Source: Sphaerisporangium rufum
GTDB taxonomy: Bacteria; Actinomycetota; Actinomycetes; Streptosporangiales; Streptosporangiaceae
Direction of reading: 5' to 3'
Assembly: GCF_016863395.1 (NCBI RefSeq)
Contig: NZ_BOOU01000068.1
Span: 1-64,000, forward strand
DNA length: 64,000 nt
A program made the position numbers and the translations under genes. The notes beneath the pieces are model-generated. The model saw only the letters and a program-made list of their open reading frames with translations. It did not search any database and was not told the DNA's origin. Position 1 is the first letter of the stretch; every line of letters starts with the position of its first letter. This document shows, piece after piece, positions 15,251-23,136 of this stretch.

Positions 15251-16231
15251 GTGGACTTCGACTACACCATGGCGCTCGGCTCGTTCCTGGTCGCCGTCGT
15301 CGTCGGGCTGACCGGCATGGGCGGCGGCGCCCTGATGACGCCGATGCTGGTGGCGTTCTTCGGCGTGCCGCCGCTCACCGCGGTCTCCAGCGACCTGGTC
15401 GCGGCGGCCGTGATGAAACCGGTCGGCGGCGCGGTCCACCTGCGCCGCGGCACCGTCGACCTGCGACTGGTCGCCTGGCTGTGCGCCGGGTCGATCCCGG
15501 CCGCCTTCTGCGGCGTGCTCGCCGCCCGCGCCCTCGGCGACGGGGCGGAGGTGCAGGCGGTCATCCAGAAGGCGCTCGGCGTCGCCCTGCTGATCGCCGC
15601 CGGCGGCCTGGCGGTCCGCGGCTACCTGGCCATGCGCGACCGCGCGGAGGGGCGCACCGCGGAGACCGGACGCCGCACCGCCGAACCCGGGGAGCCGGCC
15701 GCGACCCACCTGCCGGGCATTTCCGTACGCCCGATTCCTACTATTCTGATCGGCATCGTCGGCGGGCTGGTGGTCGGCATGACCTCGGTGGGCTCCGGCT
15801 CGCTGATCATCGTCGCGCTGCTGGCGGTGTACCCCGCGCTGAAGGCGAACCAGCTCGTCGGCACCGATCTGGTGCAGGCCGTACCGCTGGTGGCCGCGGC
15901 GGCCCTCGGACACATCCTGTTCGGCGATTTCCAGCTCTCGGTGACCGCGGCGCTGCTGGCCGGGTCGATCCCGGGCGTCTACCTCGGCTCGCGCATCTCC
16001 TCGCGGGCCCCCGGCGGCCTGATCCGCCGGGTGCTGGCCTTCGTGCTGCTCGCCTCGGCGCTGAAGATGTTCGGCCTCGGCAACGTGGCCACCGCGTGGA
16101 TTCTGGTGGTGGTGCTGGCGGCGGCACCGGTGGTCTGGATGTTCCTGCGCGCCCGCAACGGCCTGCCCGCCTCGCCCTGGTCGCGGCCGGGGGCGGTCCC
16201 GGCGCCGCACGGCCCGGCCCGGGAGCGGTAG
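15251..16231 (+). CDS. TSUP (TauE/SafE) family anion exporter
   Basis: 326-aa polytopic membrane protein with about eight hydrophobic segments in two halves. Each half opens with the family glycine motif: G-L-T-G-M-G-G-G-A-L-M-T-P near residue 20, and G-M-T-S-V-G-S-G-S-L near 180. An Arg/Glu/Pro-rich cytoplasmic loop (about 130-155) separates the halves. Family members export sulfite, sulfoacetate or other organosulfur anions; the substrate here is unknown. GTG start at 15251. No sulfur-metabolism genes are adjacent. Confidence 0.88.
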   Translation: MDFDYTMALGSFLVAVVVGLTGMGGGALMTPMLVAFFGVPPLTAVSSDLVAAAVMKPVGGAVHLRRGTVDLRLVAWLCAGSIPAAFCGVLAARALGDGAEVQAVIQKALGVALLIAAGGLAVRGYLAMRDRAEGRTAETGRRTAEPGEPAATHLPGISVRPIPTILIGIVGGLVVGMTSVGSGSLIIVALLAVYPALKANQLVGTDLVQAVPLVAAAALGHILFGDFQLSVTAALLAGSIPGVYLGSRISSRAPGGLIRRVLAFVLLASALKMFGLGNVATAWILVVVLAAAPVVWMFLRARNGLPASPWSRPGAVPAPHGPARER

Positions 16232-16246
16232 ACGCCGGTCCCCGGC

Positions 16247-16270
16247 ACCCGCCCTCGGCCGCCGGCGGGT
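16247..16270. terminator. Hairpin between convergent genes
   Basis: ACCCGCC at 16247-16253 pairs with GGCGGGT at 16264-16270. An outer CGGTCC/GGACCG pair extends the structure. It lies in the 74-bp gap between the TSUP gene and the converging 97-aa gene. Confidence 0.5.
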
Positions 16271-16305
16271 CCCGGCGCCGGACCGTGGCCGTCCGCCGGC
16301 GTGGT

Positions 16306-16599
16306 TCAGTACGTCCGGCCGGCGATGTAGCCGGCCAGCACGCGGGCGGCGCCGGCCGGGTCGGCGACCGGATGCCGCTTCTCGGCCGACTGCCAGGAGT
16401 AGTACGCGCCGCCATAGCCGACGAACACCCATAGCGGCAGGCCGACGTCCGGCCGGGGCACCAGCAGGGCCGGCATCGCCTCGCGGAACTCGGCCGTCAC
16501 GCCCAGAGCGGCCAGCGACTCCCGCAACCGCGCCAGCTTGGCCCGCTCGGCGGCGAGCCCGGCCCCCGCCGGGGCCTCCCTTACCGTGGTGGACTCCAT
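16306..16599 (-). CDS. Conserved hypothetical protein (97 aa)
   Basis: Small soluble protein. The start M-E-S-T-T-V at 16599 is preferred, with GGAAGGT upstream; an ATG 17 codons earlier (16650) is in frame. The first half is helical (A-A-E-R-A-K-L-A-R-L-R-E-S-L-A-A-L-G). The second half has W-V-F-V-G-Y-G-G-A-Y-Y-S-W-Q and a final helix. The composition looks like a real actinobacterial protein of the kind often encoded near regulators, but I cannot assign a function or domain. Confidence 0.7.
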   Translation of the reverse strand: MESTTVREAPAGAGLAAERAKLARLRESLAALGVTAEFREAMPALLVPRPDVGLPLWVFVGYGGAYYSWQSAEKRHPVADPAGAARVLAGYIAGRTY

Positions 16600-16770
16600 G
16601 CGCGTACCTTCCGCCACCCGACGCCACGGCTTGCCGGTCAGACCCCGCATCAGGCGTGATGTCGGTCTTTGTCTACCTGTTTCCAGACAAACACCGCATC
16701 CATGGTTAGGTGACCCCTCCGCCGCCCCAGAGCGCCCCGCACCGCGCCCCTAGCGCGCGGGCACCGGCCG

Positions 16771-18075
16771 CTAGGTCGCGGTACGGACCTCGACGCCGTG
16801 CTGGCGGCTGCCCCAGCCGGTGCGGAACAGGGTGGCCAGCGCGTAGAACCGCACCGGAATGAGCACGACCAGGTGGAGCACCCCGTACAGCGGTGCCAGC
16901 AGGAACAGCCCGAGGCGGCGCAGCGGGCCGGTCCCGCGGTGTCGCAGGTCGAGATAGCGCACGGTGCGCAGGTATCCCATGATCGTCACCAGGCCGAGGT
17001 AGCCGGTGACCGACGTGCCCCAGGTCTCGGGGGTGGTCAGCGGATGCAGCACGAGCAGGTAGGCGAGCGCGGCGCTGAACCCGGCCCAGGCGCCGAGCTC
17101 CACCACGGTGAGCCAGAACGCCGGCCGCGTCTTCGGCTGGTGGACCAGCGCCCACAGCGACTCCCGGAAGAAGGACTTGTTCCAGCGGACCTGCTGGCGC
17201 ACGAAGTGCGACAGTCGCTCGGGCACCGCGGTGTGCGCGAGTGCCCGTTCCTGGAACACCGCCCGGCCGTCGAGCAGCGCGTAGTTGGTGAGCCGGCGGT
17301 CGTCGCCGAAGGTCGCGCAGCGGCCGAGGAAGCGCTGGCCGAGGAAGTCGGCACCGTGCTCGCGGATCACGCTCGCCCGGTACATCGACAGCGCGCCGCT
17401 GCAGCACAGCACCGCGCCGGCCCGCGTGTAGGCGGCCCGCTCCACCAGGAAGGACGCGGCGTAGCGCAGCTCCTGCAGGCAGGTCAGCAGGTTGCGGCCG
17501 CGGTTGGACGGCAGCACCAGGCCGGTGGACGCGGTGACCCGCGGATCGGCGAACGGGACGAGCAGCTCGCCGACCGCGTCCGGTTCCAGCACGGTGTCGG
17601 AGTCCACGCACAGGTACACGTCGGTGTCGGGGGTGCCGGCGAACGCGCGGCCCATCGCCGCCCGCTTGCCCGCGTTGCGCGGCTGGACCAGCACCCGGTA
17701 GTCGATGCCGCGCGCGGCGAACTCGGCGGCCAGCGCGCGGGCGGTCGCCGCCCCGGCCGGGTCGGCGCTCGCGTCGTCGACCACCCGTACCGCCTGAGGG
17801 GGCCGGGTCTGGCCGGCCAGCGCGCGCAGCGCCAGCTCCAGGGTGCCCGGGTCCTCGTTGTAGATCGGCACCACCGCGGTGACCCGCAGGCCGGCGGTGT
17901 CCCCGGGCAGGTCGGCCGCCCGGTACGGCCGGTAGGTGAGGGCGACCAGCAGCTTCGCCGCCAGGATCGTCCCGACGACCAGCCCGTAGACGCCGGGCGG
18001 CCCTTGTACCAGCACCGCGAGCAGGACGGCCAGGACCAGGAAGGCCGGCAGCGACGGCCGCAGCAGTGCCTTCAC
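16771..18075 (-). CDS. Family 2 glycosyltransferase, hyaluronan/chitin-synthase-like
   Basis: 434-aa processive membrane glycosyltransferase. The GTG start at 18075 has GGGAG upstream. Two N-terminal membrane helices (about 5-45) are followed by the GT-A domain: P-I-Y-N-E-D, V-D-D-A-S, D-S-D-T near 160 (metal/UDP), G-D-D-R-R-L-T-N-Y-A near 256 (catalytic region) and Q-Q-V-R-W-N-K-S-F-F-R-E near 295 (the Q-x-x-R-W processivity motif). Three or four C-terminal helices follow. The G-D-D-R-x-L-T-N-Y and R-W-N-K-S-F-F-R-E signatures are those of class I hyaluronan synthases and NodC-like synthases. It follows a GH16 lipoprotein gene, so the pair probably makes and trims an exported polysaccharide. 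The polymer identity is unknown. Confidence 0.9.
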   Translation of the reverse strand: MKALLRPSLPAFLVLAVLLAVLVQGPPGVYGLVVGTILAAKLLVALTYRPYRAADLPGDTAGLRVTAVVPIYNEDPGTLELALRALAGQTRPPQAVRVVDDASADPAGAATARALAAEFAARGIDYRVLVQPRNAGKRAAMGRAFAGTPDTDVYLCVDSDTVLEPDAVGELLVPFADPRVTASTGLVLPSNRGRNLLTCLQELRYAASFLVERAAYTRAGAVLCCSGALSMYRASVIREHGADFLGQRFLGRCATFGDDRRLTNYALLDGRAVFQERALAHTAVPERLSHFVRQQVRWNKSFFRESLWALVHQPKTRPAFWLTVVELGAWAGFSAALAYLLVLHPLTTPETWGTSVTGYLGLVTIMGYLRTVRYLDLRHRGTGPLRRLGLFLLAPLYGVLHLVVLIPVRFYALATLFRTGWGSRQHGVEVRTAT

Positions 18076-18121
18076 TGGTATCTCCCATTTACTCCGGGTT
18101 GACCTTTTTGTCAGGAAATAC

Positions 18122-18133
18122 CACCATATGGTG
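18122..18133. promoter_or_regulatory. 12-bp palindrome in the GH16-GT2 gap
   Basis: CACCATATGGTG, a perfect dyad in an AT-richer patch, 47 bases before the synthase start and 45 bases after the GH16 stop. It could be an internal operator, or coincidence. Confidence 0.35.
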
Positions 18134-18177
18134 AGAAAATGGGATTCCAAGCGAGCGGTAGGTAAAATTTCCGCAGG

Positions 18178-19200
18178 TCAGGGCGCTGGGACGGTGTCCT
18201 GGAACGCCGTACCGGCCTGGCGCCGCTCGGCCACCCGGGCCGAAACGGCGTCCGGGTCGATGAGTTCCGGGGTGAAGTAGAACCAGTCGACCTTGCTGGT
18301 GTAGGCGCGCGGCGCGGACTCGCCGGTGTCGAGCCCTTCCTTGATCAGCCGCTGCGCGAAGTTCACGCCCATCGGCGACTCGGGGTAGTAGCGCCCGCCG
18401 TGGTCGCCGAACGGCTCGCCGTCCACGTAGTAGCGCACCCGGCCGTCGCCCACCTGGATCACCAGGGTCCGCCAGCCCGACACGTCGCCGGGGCGCTTGG
18501 CGGTGCGCCGGACCGGATTGCCGGGCTGGAAGCTCTCCCAGGTCACCGCGTACATCGCCGGGCCTTCGTACCCGCTCCAGCCGCCGTTGGCCGTGTACTC
18601 GAAGTCCAGCTCCGAGTAGCTCGGTTCCGCGCTGCCGGCGAAGGCGGACACCGTGTAGAAGGCGGTGAGCGGCCGGTCCGGCGGGTCGGTGTCCGGTTCC
18701 AGCCACACCCGGGCCCCGTAGGTGCCCGCGAGGAAGCGCGGCCCGCGCTGCCCGAGCTGGGCCTGCCGGGTGCCCGCCGGGGTGCCGTCGGTCTCGGCGG
18801 TCAGCCGCACCACGGTGCCGCCGGCGGCGTCGGGCTCGAAGGCCACGTTGCCCGGCGCCCAGGTCGCGCCGGCCACCCCGGGCCCGCCGGGCGCCGACCG
18901 GACGGCCCAGCCCCGCTCGCCCAGCCGCGGGTCGGCCGGGCCCTGGTAGCTGAAGTCGTCGAAGAAGGCGGGCGGCCCCGGGACGGCGGTGGCGGCGGGC
19001 GAACCGGAAGCGGTGCCCGGCGGGGAGGCGGGCGGCGGGGAACCGGCCGCGGTCCCGCCGGGCGGTGTAGCTGGAAACGCCGGCGTGCTCCGGGCCGGCG
19101 GCGAATCCGGGCCGGCGCCGCAGCCGGCCGCCGGGCCGGCGAGCAGCGCCACGGCCAGCACCACGGCCAGGGCCGCGGCCGCCCGGTGGCTGCCGGTCAC
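18178..19200 (-). CDS. GH16-like glucanase lipoprotein
   Basis: 340-aa exported lipoprotein. GGAGG is eight bases before the GTG at 19200; the GTG at 19206 is the alternative but is too close. The signal peptide ends in the lipobox L-A-G-P-A-A-G-C. A Pro/Ala/Ser-rich linker runs to about residue 80, then a concanavalin-like domain with the GH16 catalytic signature E-L-D-F-E (about 196-200, matching E-x-D-x-E) and flanking W-S-G-Y-E-G and Y-Y-V-D-G-E-P. Endo-acting GH16 enzymes cleave beta-1,3/1,4-glucans, galactans or hyaluronan-like polymers. It is the first gene of a two-gene unit with the GT2 synthase (102-bp gap), suggesting a chain-release or trimming role at the cell surface. Confidence 0.85.
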   Translation of the reverse strand: MTGSHRAAAALAVVLAVALLAGPAAGCGAGPDSPPARSTPAFPATPPGGTAAGSPPPASPPGTASGSPAATAVPGPPAFFDDFSYQGPADPRLGERGWAVRSAPGGPGVAGATWAPGNVAFEPDAAGGTVVRLTAETDGTPAGTRQAQLGQRGPRFLAGTYGARVWLEPDTDPPDRPLTAFYTVSAFAGSAEPSYSELDFEYTANGGWSGYEGPAMYAVTWESFQPGNPVRRTAKRPGDVSGWRTLVIQVGDGRVRYYVDGEPFGDHGGRYYPESPMGVNFAQRLIKEGLDTGESAPRAYTSKVDWFYFTPELIDPDAVSARVAERRQAGTAFQDTVPAP

Positions 19201-19319
19201 CCGCACCCCCTCCGTCGCCTGGAACCCGGAAACGTATGTTAACCAGCGCGAACGCGTGCGCTGACCGCCGGCGGACGGCCGGACCGGTACCGCGGTGACG
19301 CATGGTGTTGGATGGGAAG

Positions 19320-20234
19320 ATGATCCCCGCAGCGCCTACCGGCGAGCAGCACACCATCCAGGCCGCCGGGTTCACCGCGGTGGTGACCGAGGTCGGCGCC
19401 GGGCTGCGCGCCCTCGCCCACCAGGGCCGGCCGCTCGTCCTGGACTACCCCGCCGACCGGGCGCCGGTGGGGTCGGCCGGCCTGCCGCTGCTGCCCTGGC
19501 CCAACCGGATCGACGGCGGGCGGTACGCCTTCGACGGCGAGGAGCGGCAGCTCGCGCTGACCGAGCCCAAATACGGCAACGCCGCGCACGGCTTCACCCG
19601 GACCCTCCCCTGGCGGCTGGAGTCGCGGGACGGCGGGTCGGTGCGGCTGGCGCTGCGGCTGTTCCCGCAGCCCGGCTACCCGCACGTGCTGGACCTGTCG
19701 GCCGGCTACCGGCTGGCCGAGGACGGCCTGACCGTCGAGATCTCGGCGGTCAACGCCGGTGCCACCGCCGCGCCGTACGGTTTCGGCGCGCATCCCTATC
19801 TGACCCTCGGCGAGCCGGTGGACGGCGCGGTGCTGGAGCTGCCGGCGGCCGAGCGCCTGGACGTGGACGACCGCAAGATCCCGGTCGGCCGCCGGGACGT
19901 GACCGGCACGCCGTACGACTTCCGGACCGCCCGGCCGATCGGCGACCTGGCACTGGACACCGCCTTCACCGGCCTGGCCCGCGACGCGGACGGCCGGGTG
20001 CGGGTCCGGCTGACCGGCGCCGGCGGCGCCCCCGGGGTCGAGTTGTGGGCGGGCGAGGGCGTGGAGTGGCTCCAGCTGTTCACCGGCGACACCCTCGCCG
20101 AGCCCTACCGCCGCGCCGGGCTGGCCGTCGAGCCGATGAGCTGCCCGCCCGACGCGTTCCGCAGCGGCGAGGGCGTCATCCGGCTGGAGCCCGGCGCGCG
20201 CGCCGTGCACCGGTTCGGCATCCGCCCCTGCTGA
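19320..20234 (+). CDS. Aldose 1-epimerase family protein
   Basis: 304-aa galactose-mutarotase-fold enzyme that interconverts alpha and beta anomers of aldoses. GGGAAG precedes the ATG at 19320; an ATG six codons upstream (19302) is in frame. Family features are L-P-L-L-P-W-P-N-R-I (N-terminal substrate loop), A-A-H-G-F-T-R (catalytic His region), F-G-A-H-P-Y-L (second His), and a C-terminal E-P-M-S-C-P-P-D-A-F. The glutamate base is expected in L-A-V-E-P-M. It is divergent from the GH16/GT2 unit, so a shared sugar-metabolism context is plausible. It could be a YeaD/YphB-type homologue rather than galM proper. Confidence 0.88.
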   Translation: MIPAAPTGEQHTIQAAGFTAVVTEVGAGLRALAHQGRPLVLDYPADRAPVGSAGLPLLPWPNRIDGGRYAFDGEERQLALTEPKYGNAAHGFTRTLPWRLESRDGGSVRLALRLFPQPGYPHVLDLSAGYRLAEDGLTVEISAVNAGATAAPYGFGAHPYLTLGEPVDGAVLELPAAERLDVDDRKIPVGRRDVTGTPYDFRTARPIGDLALDTAFTGLARDADGRVRVRLTGAGGAPGVELWAGEGVEWLQLFTGDTLAEPYRRAGLAVEPMSCPPDAFRSGEGVIRLEPGARAVHRFGIRPC

Positions 20235-20289
20235 CCGGTACCGCCGGACGGGCCGGCCCTGTCCGCACCACTCCGGCGGCCTGGCGGCG

Positions 20290-20412
20290 CCAGGCTCCGT
20301 TGAGCAGCGCGGTCATCAGAACGTCCGGGACGGCGCACCCATGCCGAGGTGGCACTCGTCGAACATGGTGAGCCGGACCCTGGCGGCCGGCCTGGTCCCC
20401 GCCCATCGCCGA
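20290..20412 (-). pseudogene. Decayed fragment of an ABC transporter ATPase
   Basis: On the minus strand this stretch encodes R-L-T-M-F-D-E-C-H-L-G-M, the Walker B and D-loop segment of the intact ATPase at 21615 (P-L-T-M-F-D-E-C-H-L-G-M there). It then hits a TGA a few codons later. A matching A-L-L segment reappears in another frame further on, showing a frameshift. No Walker A or signature remains. It lies directly behind the 154-aa membrane gene, so it looks like the leftover of a duplicated or rearranged ATPase. Confidence 0.7.
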
Positions 20413-20414
20413 CG

Positions 20415-20879
20415 TCAGCCGGGCGGGTGCCGGCGAGTGGGGCCGGCGGGCAGGGCGACCAGCGCGAAGGTGACCGACGCGACCAGCGCCCCGGCCGCCA
20501 GCCCGAGGTATCCCGACCAGAACGAGCCCAGGCCCGCCGCCGCCATCGCGCCGGCCAGGCCGGCGACGGCCCCGGCGGGCAGTGCCACCGCCAGCCCTCG
20601 CCACCGGCGGGGTGGGCGGTGCGCCAACGCGTTGACCAGCGGCAGCAGCAGGGGCAGCGTGGCGAACCACCAGCCACCGCCCGACCTCGCCCGGCCGAGC
20701 GCCGCCCACCCGGCGGCCGCCGCCGCGGTCAGCGCCACGGCGAGCAGCGCCCAGGTCACCAGGGCGCCGCGGCCGGGTGGCGGGTCGTCCGGATCACCGC
20801 CCGACATCGGGTCGGCCCAGAAGAGCATCAGTTCGCCCACCATGCCGGTCGGCCCGCGGCGCGTCGTGGCATCGGTCAT
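20415..20879 (-). CDS. Small membrane protein of the YtrA-type ABC operon
   Basis: 154 aa, ATG with AAGGAG eight bases upstream. Soluble N-terminus of about 40 residues (M-T-D-A-T-T-R-R, W-A-D-P-M-S-G-G-D-P-D-D), then four hydrophobic segments rich in Ala/Gly/Leu. It follows the permease gene by 28 bp on the same strand and is probably co-transcribed with GntR-ATPase-permease. It could be an accessory subunit of that transporter. I do not recognise the family. An ATPase remnant lies right after it. Confidence 0.75.
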   Translation of the reverse strand: MTDATTRRGPTGMVGELMLFWADPMSGGDPDDPPPGRGALVTWALLAVALTAAAAAGWAALGRARSGGGWWFATLPLLLPLVNALAHRPPRRWRGLAVALPAGAVAGLAGAMAAAGLGSFWSGYLGLAAGALVASVTFALVALPAGPTRRHPPG

Positions 20880-20907
20880 CGGGTCTTCTCCTTCTTCGGT
20901 CGGCGGG

Positions 20908-21618
20908 TCAGGCCCGCGTGGTGCGCAACGGCACATCCCGGATGATCGGCCAGGTCAGCGCCAGCCCGGCCAGCACGGTGGCCACCCCCGTGCCGGCCAG
21001 CACGGCGGCCGGCCAGGCCAGGTCGAGCCCCAGGCCGAACCGGTTGGCGAACGGCAGCCGCAGGTCGCCGCCGACCGTGCTCTCGGCCAGCAGCACCAGG
21101 CCGGCGGCGACCGGCAGGCAGGCCAGCACGCCGCCGCCCGCCCAGCGGTAGTAGGCGGCGCCGAGGAAGGTGCCGGCCGCCAGCCAGACCGCGAACTGCA
21201 GGGTGTGCTCGGCGACCACCACCGGGAACTGCAGGGTGTCGGCGTAGAGATGGCCGCGGCCGAGCACCGGCGGCAGGCCGGCCAGCGCGTAGACCCCGCG
21301 CTCGATCAGGTAGCCCAGCGCGAACAGCACCCCGAGGAACGGCGCGAAGAGCAGCGCGGTGACCAGGGCGTGGCCGCCGAACTCGCGGCGGGTCTGGCCG
21401 TGCGCGATGTACATCGGCAGGAACTCCCGGATCAGCGCCACCCCGGTGAACAGAGCGTACCAGCGGGCGATCTGCGGGACCTTCTCCCAGGCGCTCTGGT
21501 CCAGGTCGCCGAAGACGGCGACGGCGGCGGCGATGGCCGCGGTCACCGCCAGCGCGGCGAGCCAGAGCAGCACGGCGAAGAACATGTTGGCGACCAGCAG
21601 GCGGCTGGGGAATCTCAT
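20908..21618 (-). CDS. ABC transporter permease subunit
   Basis: 236-aa membrane protein with six predicted hydrophobic segments beginning L-L-V-A-N-M-F-F-A-V-L-L-W-L-A. The conserved soluble stretch Y-I-A-H-G-Q-T-R-R-E-F-G-G follows the second helix, as in permeases of YtrA-regulated exporters. Its ATG overlaps the ATPase stop by four bases (ATGA), implying translational coupling. The exported substrate is unknown; related operons respond to cell-wall-active compounds. Confidence 0.85.
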   Translation of the reverse strand: MRFPSRLLVANMFFAVLLWLAALAVTAAIAAAVAVFGDLDQSAWEKVPQIARWYALFTGVALIREFLPMYIAHGQTRREFGGHALVTALLFAPFLGVLFALGYLIERGVYALAGLPPVLGRGHLYADTLQFPVVVAEHTLQFAVWLAAGTFLGAAYYRWAGGGVLACLPVAAGLVLLAESTVGGDLRLPFANRFGLGLDLAWPAAVLAGTGVATVLAGLALTWPIIRDVPLRTTRA

Positions 21619-22541
21619 CGCGGCTCTCCGCTCGGCTCGGCCGCCGGCGCGCCGGCGGGCGCCGCGGCCGGCGCGCCGGCCGGGTCCGCGGTCAGGTGGA
21701 CGAACAGGTCCTGCAGCGGGACCGGGGCCAGCTCCAGCCCCGCCCCGGCGGCCTCCCGGCGCCGGGCGTCGTCCAGCGGTCCGTAGACGACCGCGGCGAC
21801 CGTCGGGCCGAGCCGCCGCTCGTCGAGCACGGTGAGCCCGGCGGTGAACGCCGCGACCCGGTCGGCCGGCCCGGTGACCGTGGTGCCGCGGCCGAGCAGC
21901 GCCGGCGTCTCCTCCTGCAGCAGCAGCCGCCCCCGGTCCAGGATCAGCACCTCTTCGAACAGCGGGGCCACCTCGTCGATCAGGTGCGAGGAGAGAACGA
22001 TGGTGCGGGGATGGTCCATGTAGTCGGCGAGCAGCGCGTCGTAGAAGATCTTCCGGGACGGCACGTCCATGCCGAGGTGGCATTCGTCGAACATCGTGAG
22101 CGGTGCGCGGCCGGCCAGGCCGATCACCGCGCCCATCGCCGAGCGCTGCCCGGTGGACATCTCCTTCACCTTGGCCTTCGGCGCCAGCCCGAAGGCGTCC
22201 ATCAGCGAGCGGGCCAGCTCGCCGTCCCAGTCCGGCCGCAGCCACTCGGCGAAGTACAGCGCGTCCTCGGCGGTGCCGATGTCGGTCGTCTCGCCGGTGT
22301 GGGTGATCAGGCTGATCCGGCGGGTCACCCGGCGGTTCTCGAAGACCGGCTCGCCGGCCACCCGCACCTGGCCGAACGTCTGCCGCCGGAAGGCGGCCAG
22401 CACCGACATCAGGCTGGTCTTGCCCGAACCGTTGCGGCCGAGCAGCCCGTAGATCTTGCCGCCGTCGAGCGTGCACGTCAGCCCGTCCAGCGCGGCGGTC
22501 TCGCCGTAGCGCAGCCCGAGCCCGTCGATCTCCACCTTCAC
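21615..22541 (-). CDS. ABC transporter ATP-binding protein
   Basis: 308-aa ATPase: Walker A G-R-N-G-S-G-K-T-S near residue 36, signature S-T-G-Q-R-S near 115, Walker B L-T-M-F-D-E with D-loop L-G-M-D near 140, and H-loop S-S-H. A C-terminal domain of about 90 residues ends in an Ala/Pro-rich tail. It overlaps the GntR gene by four bases upstream and the permease by four bases downstream, so the three are one translationally coupled unit energising the exporter. A broken copy of its Walker B region lies at 20290-20412. Confidence 0.92.
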   Translation of the reverse strand: MKVEIDGLGLRYGETAALDGLTCTLDGGKIYGLLGRNGSGKTSLMSVLAAFRRQTFGQVRVAGEPVFENRRVTRRISLITHTGETTDIGTAEDALYFAEWLRPDWDGELARSLMDAFGLAPKAKVKEMSTGQRSAMGAVIGLAGRAPLTMFDECHLGMDVPSRKIFYDALLADYMDHPRTIVLSSHLIDEVAPLFEEVLILDRGRLLLQEETPALLGRGTTVTGPADRVAAFTAGLTVLDERRLGPTVAAVVYGPLDDARRREAAGAGLELAPVPLQDLFVHLTADPAGAPAAAPAGAPAAEPSGEPR

Positions 22542-22897
22542 CGCGCGTCCCGCCCTTCGATGCGCCGGACCACGTCGGCGAGCGGGACGCCGATGGCCAG
22601 CGCCTCGTCGATCATCGGGTCGACCACGTCGGTGAAGAACCGTTCGCGGTGCCGGTCCCGGAGCACCTCCCGCGCCTGCGGGCTGACGAACATCCCGATA
22701 CCTCGCTTCTTGTACAGGACTCCCTCGTCCACCAGCTGCTGGAACGCCTTGGCGACGGTCGCCGGATTGATCCGGTAGTAGGCCGCGTATTCGTTGGTGG
22801 ACATGACCCGCTCGTCCTCCTTGAGCGCTTCGGTCAGCACCTCGGTCTTGATGCGGTCCGCGATCTGCCGGTAGATCGGGCTCCGGTCGTCGAACAT
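22538..22897 (-). CDS. YtrA-subfamily GntR transcriptional regulator
   Basis: 119-aa regulator. The winged HTH (about 8-75) carries P-I-Y-R-Q-I-A-D-R-I-K and I-N-P-A-T-V-A-K-A-F-Q-Q-L-V-D-E-G-V. The short C-terminal helical dimerisation part (about 80-119) is the YtrA feature. It is the first gene of the ABC operon. Fifteen bases before its start lies a perfect 11-bp-arm palindrome, so it very probably represses its own operon until an inducer is present. Confidence 0.93.
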   Translation of the reverse strand: MFDDRSPIYRQIADRIKTEVLTEALKEDERVMSTNEYAAYYRINPATVAKAFQQLVDEGVLYKKRGIGMFVSPQAREVLRDRHRERFFTDVVDPMIDEALAIGVPLADVVRRIEGRDAR

Positions 22898-22911
22898 GAC
22901 TCCTGCTTCAG

Positions 22912-22937
22912 TGGTTCATTACTTAGGTAATGAACCA
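22912..22937. promoter_or_regulatory. GntR/YtrA operator (26-bp perfect palindrome)
   Basis: TGGTTCATTAC (22912-22922), TTAG, GTAATGAACCA (22927-22937). The arms are perfectly complementary. It lies immediately upstream of the regulator start, with an AT-rich core that may overlap the -10 box. Confidence 0.8.
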
Positions 22938-23136
22938 TAGAACGTGACACCGGGTCTGTAAAGCGAGCGGTACCGATCAGGGCATGAGAAAACCCGGGCC
23001 GCGCGCGGCACCGGGCAGACGGTGTACAGACGGGTGGAGACGGCGGAGGTGGGCCGGCGGGGTCACGGCCGGCCGAACAGGCGCGGGGGGAGACCCGGCC
23101 GCCGGGCACGCGACCCGGCGGGGGCGGCCCGGGCGC

